A DNA stretch of 64,000 nt from Guyparkeria halophila (GTDB lineage: Bacteria > Pseudomonadota > Gammaproteobacteria > Halothiobacillales > Halothiobacillaceae), in NCBI RefSeq assembly GCF_034479635.1, contig NZ_CP140153.1, forward strand, positions 255,501-319,500. The letters are read 5' to 3'. The notes under the pieces were generated by a model, which saw nothing but the letters and a program-made list of their open reading frames with translations, had not been told where the DNA came from and made no database searches. Below, in pieces: positions 6,665 to 14,725 of this stretch. The translations under genes and the position numbers were made by a program. Every line of letters begins with the position of its first letter. Positions within the stretch are counted from its first letter, which is position 1.

Positions 6665-9317
6665 ATGGGGAACAACGGGCGAGTCTCGGGGAGAACGGCG
6701 GCAGGCCCTCTCGGGCGGCTGATCGGCTGGTTTCGATCCCTGCGTGCGCTGATGCTGGTCGTGGCGCTGGTCGTCTCGGTGGTGGTCACCGCCGCGGTCT
6801 ACCTGGCCACCGAGGCGGTCTTCACCCAGGCGGTGCAGCGTGCCAGCGTGCAGAACGCGCGGGTGCTGGCCGACGGCACCTTCAATGCCATGTACCAAAT
6901 CATGCGCCAAGGCTGGACGCGTGATCAGCTCAACGAGTTTCTCGATTCCCTTAACCAGCGGGCCGATCCCGGCGCGGTGATCAATGTTTATCGCGGGTCA
7001 CGAGTCAACGAGCTGTTCGGACGCCTCGAGCAGCCCGCCCCGGACAAGACCGCCATGGCCGCCTTCGAGAAGCGTCGCACCCATGTCGACGCCGGTGCGG
7101 AAATGGTGCGTTATGACCGCCCGCTGATTGCCAATGCCGAATGCCTGCAGTGCCATGTCAACGCCAAGGCCGGCGATGTCCTCGGCGTGCTGTCGATCCG
7201 ACAGCCGATCGGGCCGATGATCGAGCAGGCCCATGATGATCTGGTCGATCGGCTGATGCTGATCGTGCCGGCCCCGTTGCTGGCGGCCTTGCTGATCGCC
7301 GGGCTGCTCAGCTGGCGGCTGGGGCGGTCGGTCAAGCGGCTCAACCGCTCGATCGAACAGGTCAACCGGGTCGAGGATCTGGCCGACCTGCGTTTCGCCG
7401 GCGCCTCGACCGGCTTTACCGAGTTCGACGACGTGCTCTCCCGCGTCGATGCGCTGACCGACAAGGTTCGCGACGTAGCGATCGACCGCAACCTGCTGGA
7501 GTTCGAGATCGGCCTGCTGGAGCATTTCGTCATCACCTCGGACGTGGTGCGCGACTGGCGCCGTTACGTGCGCGACCTGCTCGAGGAGATCAACCAACAG
7601 TTCACCGTGCACGGCGTGTTCACCGCCTTCTCGATCGCCGATCGGCCCATCGGCGTGGACGTGTTCTGGCACGGCGAGGTCGACGAGGTGGTCGCCGCCC
7701 GCCTCGACCGCGAGGTCAGTCGACGCGTGGGCGACGGTTTCGGCAACCAGTCGCTCGACATCACGCCGCGTCAGCACCCCGGCCGGGAGGGGGCGCCGGT
7801 GACCGATGCCGGTCGTCTCGACCTGCACACCAAGACCCTGTCGATGGACCTGCCACCGATGCGGGGCATGGTGGGGTTGATCGTGCCGATGGGCGAGGCG
7901 CGCGTGCCGGTGAAGAAGCTGGTGATCGAGTCGATCCTCTCGACCCTGATCAACGTGGTCGGTTCGGTGCGCGCGATCGAGCGCCACACCGAGGATCTCG
8001 AGTACTTTGCCACCCGCGACCCGCTCACCCGCCTGTACAACCAGCGCATGTTCTGGTCGCTGCTCGACTACGAGATCGGCCGTGCCCAGCGCCACGAGTA
8101 CCGCTTCGGCCTGATGGTGATCGACCTGGACGACTTCAAGCGGGTCAACGATCGCTATGGCCACGGCTTCGGTGATGACTACCTGCGTCGCGTCGCCGAC
8201 CTGTTGACCACCAGCCTGCGCGACGGGGACATCGTCGCGCGATACGGCGGCGACGAGTTTGTCGCCATCCTGCCCGATGCCGACGACGCGACCGCCGAGC
8301 AGGTGGCCGACCGCCGAGCAGGTGGCCGACCGCCTGCTCGGCCGGGCCCAGCAGGCGGTGGTCGCCGCCCCCGACGGCGAATCGCTGGTGCTGTCGCTGT
8401 CGATCGGCCTGGCGGTCGGGCCCGTGGATGCGGCGGACCCGGCTTCGGCGCAGGCGCTGTTCTCGCTGGCCGACCAGGCGATGTATCGCGCCAAGGCCGC
8501 CGGCAAGAACCGGCTGGCGGTGGCCAATCGCGACGAAGTCCGGGCCGTCCAGCAGGCCGGCGGCACGACCCACGAGGCGATCACCACCATCGACCCGGCC
8601 ACCGTGTCGGTGGTCTACCAGCCGATTCTCCTGGCTGATGGCAGAGAGGTCGGTGCCGAGGTGTTCGCCCGCACGCGAGTGGGTGACCGGCTGGTGCCGG
8701 CGGCCGAATTCGTGCGCGCCCTGGGGCGTGATCAGTTGGTCGACGGGGTGGACCAGCAGGTGGTCGAGCGCGCGCTGGGCGATCCGGTGATGGCCGGGTT
8801 TGCCGGGCAGCTGTTCTTCAATATCGCGCCCACCAGCCTGATGGAGGCCCGTTTCATCGACCGGTTGCTCGCCGCCATCGAGGCCTCGCCGCTCGAGGCG
8901 TCGCAGGTGGTGATCGAGATCAGCGAAAGCCCGCTGGCCGGCGAGATCGGGGCCTTGGTGGGGCCCTTGGCCGACCTGCGCGCCGCCGGGGTGGGCTTGG
9001 CGATCGATCATGCCGGCTCCGGCCGCGAGACGCTGAGCTACCTGCGCCGCTTCGATGTCGACTACGTCAAGATCGAGGCCGACTGGCTGTGCGACCGCAA
9101 GGTCAGCCGACGCGATCGGGCCTTTATCGATGGCCTGCTGACCATCGCCGAGACCCTCGGCGTGACCGTGATTGCGCACAACGTCGAGACCGATGCCCAG
9201 GTGGGGCTGATTCGCGGGCTGGCGATCGACCGGATGCAGGGGTATCGCTTCGCGCGCGAGAGCCCCGCCCCGCCCGTGGTGCGAGAGGCGGTCAGCGGCC
9301 GGGATGGGCGAGCCTGA
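6665..9317 (+). pseudogene. Haem-motif sensor GGDEF-EAL protein, frameshifted by a 19-bp tandem duplication
   Basis: The first reading frame (from ATG 6665) encodes a membrane segment (about 27-49), a periplasmic region with a CLQCH c-type haem motif (Cys160, Cys163, His164) in a DUF3365/Tll0287-like context, a second membrane segment (about 198-217), and a GGDEF domain (GGDEF 528-532 with I-site RDGD). It then goes out of frame and stops at 8638. The second half continues in another frame to 9317 with the end of GGDEF and an EAL domain. Removing one copy of the duplication leaves 2634 nt, exactly 878 codons, and a smooth domain junction. The EAL part lacks key residues: EVF replaces EAL, DH replaces the DD(F/H) pair, KIE replaces KID, and AHNVE replaces AEGVE, so it was probably not a phosphodiesterase. 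As written, the product is a truncated protein of about 657 residues. Phase variation or an assembly error are alternatives. The end overlaps metR by 26 nt, tail to tail. Confidence 0.85.
8289..8334 (+). repeat. 19-bp tandem duplication that breaks the GGDEF-EAL gene
   Basis: The unit ACCGCCGAGCAGGTGGCCG occurs at 8291-8309 and again at 8310-8328, followed by ACCGCC of a partial third copy. The period-19 identity runs over 46 nt. Because 19 is not a multiple of 3, the second copy shifts the frame inside the GGDEF domain. Confidence 0.95.
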
Positions 9318-10218
9318 TGTCGCCCAGCCGTTCGCCGGCCTGCTCCCGGGCCAGCCGCAGGAAGGCGTCCATGTAGGCCAGCCGATGTTCGTCGCGGCGC
9401 ACGGCCAGGTGCATGGTCGCCGACAGGCCGTCGCCCAGCGGGCGGGCCGTGACGATTCCCCGGGTGAGTTCGTCGCTGATGGCCCATTTCGGCAGGGCCG
9501 CCACGCCGTGGCCACTGGCCACCCACTGGGCGATCATCGCGGTGAGCTCCGAGCGGCGTGACCCGGCTGGCTCGACGCCAGCCGGATCGAGAAAACGCCG
9601 GTAGATATCGAGCCGATCGCGCTCGACCGGATAACCGATCACCGTCTGGTCGGCCAGCATCTCGGGCGTGATGCGTGCCTCGGCGGCCAGCGGGTGGCCG
9701 GGGGCGAGTGCCAGCACCACCGGGTAATGGAACAGCGGCTCGAAGTGCAGCTCGGGGTCGTCGACCGGATCGGAGCTGATCACCCCGTCGAGCCGACCGC
9801 GACGCAACGCATCGATGGCATCGAAGCTGAACGACATCGACAGGTCGGTCTCGATCGACGGCCACTGGGCGCGGTAACGCTCGAGCGTGGGGATCAGCCA
9901 GGTGAAGCAGGAGTGGCATTCCAGCGCGAGGAACAGCCGCCCGGTCGCTCCGCCGGCAATCTGGCGCAGGTCGCGGTCGAGCCGATCCACCTCGGGCAGC
10001 ACGGTGTCGGCCGCGGCCAGCAGGCGCCGGCCGGCCTCGGTCAGCCGCATGGGGCGCGAGCTGCGCGAGAACAGCGGCGTCTCGTAGTAGGACTCCAGCG
10101 CACGGATCTGGTGCGACAGTGCCGACTGCGTCAGGTGCAGGCGCTCGGCCGCCGCGGCCAGCGAGCCGGTCTGCTCGATGGCGCGGATGGTCTTCAGGTG
10201 TCGCAGTTCCAGGAACAT
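9292..10218 (-). CDS. metR: LysR-type regulator of methionine biosynthesis, MetR
   Basis: MetR activates methionine genes (metE, metH, glyA in enterics) with homocysteine as co-effector. The protein is 308 residues. It starts with the LysR helix-turn-helix (LRHLKTIRAIEQTGSLAAAA, then LTQSALSHQIRALE). The effector domain carries MetR-specific stretches: LALECHSCFTWLIPTLE, LAPGHPLAAEARITPE, YPVERDRLDIYRRFLDPAGV and GHGVAALPKW. These match the E. coli protein closely from memory. The start ATG has a strong GGAGG site, and a palindromic repeat element ends only a few nt beyond that site. No met gene is divergent from it here, so its targets lie elsewhere. Its 3' end overlaps that of the broken GGDEF-EAL gene. 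Confidence 0.92.
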   Translation of the reverse strand: MFLELRHLKTIRAIEQTGSLAAAAERLHLTQSALSHQIRALESYYETPLFSRSSRPMRLTEAGRRLLAAADTVLPEVDRLDRDLRQIAGGATGRLFLALECHSCFTWLIPTLERYRAQWPSIETDLSMSFSFDAIDALRRGRLDGVISSDPVDDPELHFEPLFHYPVVLALAPGHPLAAEARITPEMLADQTVIGYPVERDRLDIYRRFLDPAGVEPAGSRRSELTAMIAQWVASGHGVAALPKWAISDELTRGIVTARPLGDGLSATMHLAVRRDEHRLAYMDAFLRLAREQAGERLGDIRLAHPGR

Positions 10219-10232
10219 GGTATTTCCTCCTG

Positions 10233-10499
10233 GGACTCTCTGCTTGAGATCTGATCCCGCTCTGCGCGCCTGGAGTCGGGCAGATGCAAGGCGTCCGTCC
10301 GACGTGGAAGGAGCTTACCTTTCCGAGGACGGCAACGCAGCAGGTGTCCGGCTCCAGGCGCGCCCTTCGGGGCCTTGCGGGTCGCCCGTGCTGGGCGTTG
10401 CGATGTCTTGACGTGGCCGCCGGCACGCTGGCGGCCACGCGCCTTCATCACGAACGACTCGCAAGGCCAGAGCGGCATCAGATCTCAAGTAGAGAGTCC
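10233..10499. repeat. Palindromic element copy 1 (267 bp) between gor and metR
   Basis: The outer arms are inverted repeats of about 32 nt with two mismatches (left arm GGACTCTCTGCTTGAGATCT). Inside are the motif CAGATGCAAGGCG (10281-10293, offset 48) and further paired arms: GCGCGCCTGGAGTCGG with CCGGCTCCAGGCGCGC, GCAACGC with GCGTTGC, and a GTGGCCGCC/GGCGGCCAC hairpin. Two other copies at 16.1 and 27.3 kb keep the same architecture and motif offset but use different stem sequences. It abuts the metR ribosome site, so part of it may be transcribed as the metR leader. Family unknown. Confidence 0.85.
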
Positions 10500-10565
10500 T
10501 GTAAAAAAGGCCGACCGGGATGTCCCGCGCCGGCCGTCTGGGTCTCGGGTGCGTGCCGGTCGCGG

Positions 10566-11930
10566 TCAGTCGCGCGGGCTCTTGAGCGTGACCAGCTCCT
10601 CGGCCGAGGTCGGGTGCAGGGCGACGGTGTCGTCGAACTGCCCCTTGGTCAGGCCGGCCTTCACCGCGACGGCGAAGCCCTGCAACATCTCGTCAGCACC
10701 GTCGCCGACCAGGTGCAGCCCGGCGACACGCTCTTCCTTGCCGACGCAGACCAGCTTCATCGCCGTCTTGAAGCCGTGCGAGGAGAGCGCGTAACGCATC
10801 GGCGTGAAGGTGGTCTCGTAGATGGTCACCTGCTTCTTGCCGTAACGCTCGACCGCCTGCGGTTCGGTCAGGCCGACCGTGCCCAGGGCCGGGTGGGCGA
10901 AGACCACGGTCGGGATGGTCTCGTACTCGAGGTGGGCGTCGTTCTGGCCGTCGAACAGGCGATCGGACAGGCGCCGCCCGGCGGCGATGGCCACCGGGGT
11001 GAGCGGGTACTTGCCGATGATGTCGCCGATGGCGTAGATGCCCTCGACATTGGTGTTCTGGTAGGCATCGACCGGGATCATGCCGTTCTTCTCCACCGCG
11101 ACGCCGGCCTGGTCCAGCCCAATGTTATCGGTGTTCGGCTTGCGGCCCACCGCCCAGATCACCTGGTTGAACGGACCGAGCTGCTCGCCGTCCGCACCGT
11201 GGATGATCGTGCCCTTGTCGGTCTTCTCGAGCTTGGACACCTTGTACGGCAGGTGGGTCTCGATGCCCATCTGGTGGAGGTTCTCGGTGGCCGTCTCGCG
11301 GATCAGCGGGTCGAACGGTGCGAGCACCGTGTCGAGCATGTCGAGCAGGGTCACCTGGCTACCCAGCGAGCGCAGCACACCGGCGAGCTCCACGCCGATG
11401 TAGCCACCACCGATCACGGCGGTCTTCTGCGGCAGCTCGTCGAGCTCGAAGAAGCCGTCCGAGGTGATGCCGTGCTCGGCGCCCGTCACCGGCGGGACCA
11501 GCGGGCGGCCGCCGGTGGAGATCACGATGTGATCGGCGGTGTAGGTGGTGCCGTCGACATCGACCTGGTTATCACCGGCCAGGCGGCCGTAGCCCTCGAT
11601 CACCTCGAGCTTGAGGTCCTTGGCGTAGCCGTTCCAGAAATTCGTGATGCCGGCGATGAACTCGCGGCGCTTTTTCACCAGCGTGCCGAAGTCCACTGCG
11701 CCCGGCGCCTCGGGGAAGCCCCAGTCGACGGCGTCCGCCCGGTCGTGGGCGAGGTTGGCGGCGTACCACATGACCTTCTTCGGCACGCAGCCGACGTTGA
11801 CGCACGTGCCGCCGAGCGCGGTGGGCTCGACCACGGCGACGCGCTTGCCGTGCTGGGAGGCCCGCTCGGCGACCGCCAGGCCACCGGAGCCGCCGCCGAG
11901 GACGATCATGTCGAAATGCTTGCCACTCAT
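10566..11930 (-). CDS. gor: Glutathione-disulfide reductase
   Basis: Gor reduces oxidised glutathione with NADPH and FAD in the cytoplasm. The 454-residue protein starts with the FAD dinucleotide fold [17 protein letters not shown], followed by the redox-active disulfide [13 protein letters not shown] (Cys pair near residues 42 and 47). The NADPH fold is [15 protein letters not shown]. The interface domain near the C-terminus contains [12 protein letters not shown], with the His-Glu pair of the glutathione reductase active site. ATG 11930 follows GGAGGCATCC. It lies 184 nt downstream of the peroxiredoxin-glutaredoxin gene on the same strand. That hybrid enzyme uses glutathione, so Gor would recycle its reductant; the pairing is functional as well as positional. 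Confidence 0.95.
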   Translation of the reverse strand: MSGKHFDMIVLGGGSGGLAVAERASQHGKRVAVVEPTALGGTCVNVGCVPKKVMWYAANLAHDRADAVDWGFPEAPGAVDFGTLVKKRREFIAGITNFWNGYAKDLKLEVIEGYGRLAGDNQVDVDGTTYTADHIVISTGGRPLVPPVTGAEHGITSDGFFELDELPQKTAVIGGGYIGVELAGVLRSLGSQVTLLDMLDTVLAPFDPLIRETATENLHQMGIETHLPYKVSKLEKTDKGTIIHGADGEQLGPFNQVIWAVGRKPNTDNIGLDQAGVAVEKNGMIPVDAYQNTNVEGIYAIGDIIGKYPLTPVAIAAGRRLSDRLFDGQNDAHLEYETIPTVVFAHPALGTVGLTEPQAVERYGKKQVTIYETTFTPMRYALSSHGFKTAMKLVCVGKEERVAGLHLVGDGADEMLQGFAVAVKAGLTKGQFDDTVALHPTSAEELVTLKSPRD

Positions 11931-12010
11931 GGATGCCTCCAGAAAGGGGTGTCGGAAAAAGGGGGCGGGCGTCGCGACGCGCAGGTCGTCGCCCGTCCTG
12001 TCGTGAATGC

Positions 12011-12088
12011 GGCTTTCGTCTGCCGGGCCGGGCCGGGCGTGGAGCGGCGCGGCGTGGCAGGCGAAAGCCGGCCCGGGTCGTCCGGGCC
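12011..12088 (-). repeat. Two adjacent inverted repeats between the Prx-Grx and gor genes
   Basis: GGCTTTCGTCTGCC (12011-12024) pairs with GGCAGGCGAAAGCC (12056-12069), with one G-T wobble. Directly next to it GGCCCGG pairs with CCGGGCC (12070-12088). On the minus strand these hairpins sit in the intergenic mRNA between the two genes, without a T-run. They could be a partial terminator or an mRNA-stabilising structure that sets the ratio of the two products. Confidence 0.5.
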
Positions 12089-12114
12089 GGTGGTCAAGTC
12101 GAATCAGGCGACGA

Positions 12115-12855
12115 TCAGTAGCCGTTCTGCTTGAGCCAGGTCTCGACTTCCTCGCTGCCGCCGATCTTCTGACCGTCGATGTAGACCTGCGGGACGGTCT
12201 CAGTCTGGGCGACGGCGCGCACGGCGCGCAGGTTGACGTCGTCACCGACGATGATCTCGTCGAACTCCAGCTCCGCGTCGTGCAGCATGCCCTTGGCACG
12301 TGCACAGAACGGGCAGCCCTTGCGCGAGAACATCATGATCGAGTGCGGCTTCTTGGCGTTCGGTGCCAGCCAGTCGAGCATGGTGTCGGCATCTGAGACC
12401 TCGTAGGGGTCGCCCGGCTTCTCCGGCTCGATGAACATCTTCTCGATGGTGCCGTCCTTGACCAGCATGGAGTAGCGCCAGGAGCGCTTGCCAAAGCCCA
12501 GGTCGTCCTTGTCGACCAGCAGGCCCATGCCCTCGGTGAAGTCGCCGTTGCCATCCGGCAGGAAGCGGATGCGGTCGGCGTCCTGGTCCTCGGCCCACTC
12601 GTTCATGACGAAGGCATCGTTGACCGAGATGCAAATGATCTCGTCGACGCCGTGCTTCTTGAATACCGGTGCGAGCTCGTTGAAGCGCGGCACGTGGCTC
12701 GAGGAGCAGGTAGGCGTGAACGCGCCCGGCAGCGAGAACACAGCGACGGTCTTGCCCTTGAAGATCTCGTCGGTGGTCACGTTGAGCCAGTCATGGTTCT
12801 GACGGGTGCGGAAGGTGACGTTGGGTACCTTCTGGCCTTCACGATTCTCCAGCAT
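12115..12855 (-). CDS. Hybrid peroxiredoxin-glutaredoxin (glutathione-dependent peroxidase)
   Basis: The 246-residue protein fuses a Prx5-type peroxiredoxin (residues 1-160; [14 protein letters not shown] holds the peroxidatic Cys) to a C-terminal glutaredoxin (from about 170; [17 protein letters not shown] with the CPFC active site, [14 protein letters not shown] for glutathione binding). Such hybrids, known from Haemophilus and Chromatium, reduce peroxides directly with glutathione. ATG 12855 was chosen because it matches the family start ([11 protein letters not shown]); an upstream extension exists but is unlike the family. gor follows and would regenerate glutathione. A possible promoter on this strand is TTGGAT and TATCTT about 100 nt upstream. 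A half OxyR-like site lies further upstream. Confidence 0.93.
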   Translation of the reverse strand: MLENREGQKVPNVTFRTRQNHDWLNVTTDEIFKGKTVAVFSLPGAFTPTCSSSHVPRFNELAPVFKKHGVDEIICISVNDAFVMNEWAEDQDADRIRFLPDGNGDFTEGMGLLVDKDDLGFGKRSWRYSMLVKDGTIEKMFIEPEKPGDPYEVSDADTMLDWLAPNAKKPHSIMMFSRKGCPFCARAKGMLHDAELEFDEIIVGDDVNLRAVRAVAQTETVPQVYIDGQKIGGSEEVETWLKQNGY

Positions 12856-13098
12856 GCAAAAGTCTCCTATTTGTCTGAGGATGAAAACTCGGGGACGAAA
12901 AAACCGGACCGGATCCGCGGCGGTTCCCGCTGGCATCCCGGTGCACGGCAAGATATGGGGACAAAACCCGTTAATCCAATGCCGGCAAACGCATCGCCCG
13001 ACATGTGTCGCGGGCATGATCCGTCGGCATTGCTTTGAATGGGGCTCAGCTTAGTCGAGTGGTTCGATCGGTGGAAATTGAATTTCCCGATCTTTTTA

Positions 13099-13113
13099 AT
13101 AGCGAAAAACTAT
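13099..13113. promoter_or_regulatory. Possible OxyR half-site upstream of the Prx-Grx gene
   Basis: ATAG-N7-CTAT is a perfect match to one half of the OxyR operator pattern. It sits in an AT-rich pocket about 245 nt upstream of the peroxiredoxin-glutaredoxin ATG, in the gap before the lysA stop. The second half is not recognisable, so this may be chance. The rest of the 306-nt gap (12856-13161) contains no gene that I can see. Confidence 0.25.
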
Positions 13114-13161
13114 CAATTGGTCGTCGACCAGTGATTGCCGACAACGGGAGGGGCTGATCGC

Positions 13162-14451
13162 TCAGTCGGCGGCGGGGAGCTGCTCGAGGGCCCAGAGGGA
13201 ATCGAGCGGTTCGCGCCGGCGGATTTCGTGGATGGCGCGACCGTCGACCAGCACCTCGGCCGCGCGCGGTCGGGTGTTGTAGTTCGAGGCCATGGAAAAG
13301 CCGTAGGCGCCCGCGCCCAGCACGGCGAGCAGATCGCCGGCGGCGAGATCCAGCGGGCGCTCGTGGCCGAGGAAGTCGCCGGTCTCGCAGATCGGGCCGA
13401 CGATCTCCCAGGTGCCCGGGTGGCGTTCGCCATCTCCCTGGCCGGCCGGGACGATCGCCATGTCGCTGCCGTACAGCGCCGGGCGCATCAGGTCGTTCAT
13501 GGCCGCGTCGACGATGGCGAACGACTTGTGCTCGCCGGGCTTGAGGTACTCGACGCGGGTGAGCAGGGCGCCGGCCGGCCCGGCGATGAAGCGGCCCGGT
13601 TCGATCCAGATCGGTAGCTCGCGGGCCAGCGGATCGGCATCGACCACCGAGCGGATGGCCTCGATCCAGTCGGCGGCCGCCGGCGGGGTCTCGTCGGTGT
13701 AGCGGATGCCGAGTCCGCCGCCGAGATCGAGGTGCTTGAGCTCGATGCCGCGCTCGGCCAGGCGATGGGCGAGCTTCATCACCCGCTCGGCGGCATCGCG
13801 AAACGGGCTGACGTCGGTCAGTTGCGAGCCGATGTGGCAGTCGATGCCCGTGACCTCGAGCGCTGGATGCGCGTGTGCCCACTCGTAGAGCGGCAGCGCC
13901 TCGTCGATCGCGATGCCGAACTTGTTGTCCTTGAGCCCGGTGGAGATATAGGGGTGCGTGCGGGCATCGACGTCCGGGTTGACGCGCAAGGAGATCGGCG
14001 CGGATTGCTGCATTTCGGCCGCAATGTCGGCTATTTGTTGCAATTCGGCCTCGGACTCGACGTTCAGGCAGCCGATGCCGGCCTCGAGCGCGCCGCGGAT
14101 TTCGTCGGCCGACTTGCCCACGCCGGAAAAGACCGTCTTGCCCGGGTCGCCGCCGGCGGCCATCACCCGGGCCAGTTCGCCGTAGGAGACGATGTCGAAG
14201 CCGGCCCCCAGACGCGCGAGCACGTTGAGGATGCCGATGTTGCTGTTGGCCTTGACCGCGTAGCAGATGCGGTGGGCCCGCTCGCCGAAGGCGGCGGTCA
14301 GGGCGTTGAAGGCCGACTCGATCGCCGCACGCGAGTAGACGTAGGTGGGCGAGTCGAAACGCTCGACGATCTCGGCGGCGCTCACCTGCTCGATCTGGAG
14401 GTCACCGGCGTCGTTGCGGGAGAAGAAGGGGGGCAGTTCGCTCTGGGGCAC
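13162..14451 (-). CDS. lysA: Diaminopimelate decarboxylase
   Basis: LysA is the last step of lysine synthesis: it decarboxylates meso-diaminopimelate with pyridoxal phosphate in a fold-type III barrel. The 429-residue protein shows ICYAVKANSNIGIL (PLP lysine), GAGFDIVSYGEL, VNPDVDARTHPYISTG, the glycine-rich LDLGGGLGIRY phosphate loop, IEPGRFI, and CETGDFLGHER (active-site Cys) with GAYGFSMASNYN near the end. I chose GTG 14451: it has GGAG upstream, gives MPQSELPPFF, and follows the lptM stop by 14 nt. The upstream open frame is a shadow of lptM and intergenic DNA. The lptM-lysA pair is the standard arrangement in gammaproteobacteria; no dapF follows. Confidence 0.95.
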   Translation of the reverse strand: MPQSELPPFFSRNDAGDLQIEQVSAAEIVERFDSPTYVYSRAAIESAFNALTAAFGERAHRICYAVKANSNIGILNVLARLGAGFDIVSYGELARVMAAGGDPGKTVFSGVGKSADEIRGALEAGIGCLNVESEAELQQIADIAAEMQQSAPISLRVNPDVDARTHPYISTGLKDNKFGIAIDEALPLYEWAHAHPALEVTGIDCHIGSQLTDVSPFRDAAERVMKLAHRLAERGIELKHLDLGGGLGIRYTDETPPAAADWIEAIRSVVDADPLARELPIWIEPGRFIAGPAGALLTRVEYLKPGEHKSFAIVDAAMNDLMRPALYGSDMAIVPAGQGDGERHPGTWEIVGPICETGDFLGHERPLDLAAGDLLAVLGAGAYGFSMASNYNTRPRAAEVLVDGRAIHEIRRREPLDSLWALEQLPAAD

Positions 14452-14465
14452 GTCGAGGCTCCGGG

Positions 14466-14642
14466 TCAGTCCTGATCGGTAGTGGTGGCGTTGCGGTCGG
14501 CGCCGTCGTCGGTCGCGGTCGTTGGCGCGTCGTCGGGGAGGTAGAGCGGGCCCTTCTGGCCGCAGCCGGCCAGCAGCGTGGCCAAGAGAAGGCCGGCGCC
14601 GAGGTGGCGGGCCAGCGTCGGGATCGATGAGGCGCGTTGCAT
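14466..14642 (-). CDS. lptM: LPS translocon maturation chaperone LptM (small lipoprotein)
   Basis: I found this 58-codon gene by translating the gap upstream of lysA: MQRASSIPTLARHLGAGLLL, then ATLLAGCGQKGPLYLP and an acidic tail. It has a type II signal peptide with lipobox LLAGC and the family signature CGQKGPLYLP directly after the lipidated Cys. LptM (formerly YifL) helps the LptDE outer-membrane translocon mature by promoting correct disulfides in LptD. Its stop is 14 nt before the lysA GTG. The size is normal for the family. Confidence 0.9.
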   Translation of the reverse strand: MQRASSIPTLARHLGAGLLLATLLAGCGQKGPLYLPDDAPTTATDDGADRNATTTDQD

Positions 14643-14725
14643 GCGGACTCCGGGGCCGTTGAAGGCCGTTTTTACAGCGTGTTGGGGTTCGATGAATGGC
14701 CCCGATTATGCCTGAAGATGTGCCT

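Noticed and set aside
10284-12134. 616-codon plus-strand frame
   Set aside because: Antisense to gor; the start lies inside palindromic element 1.
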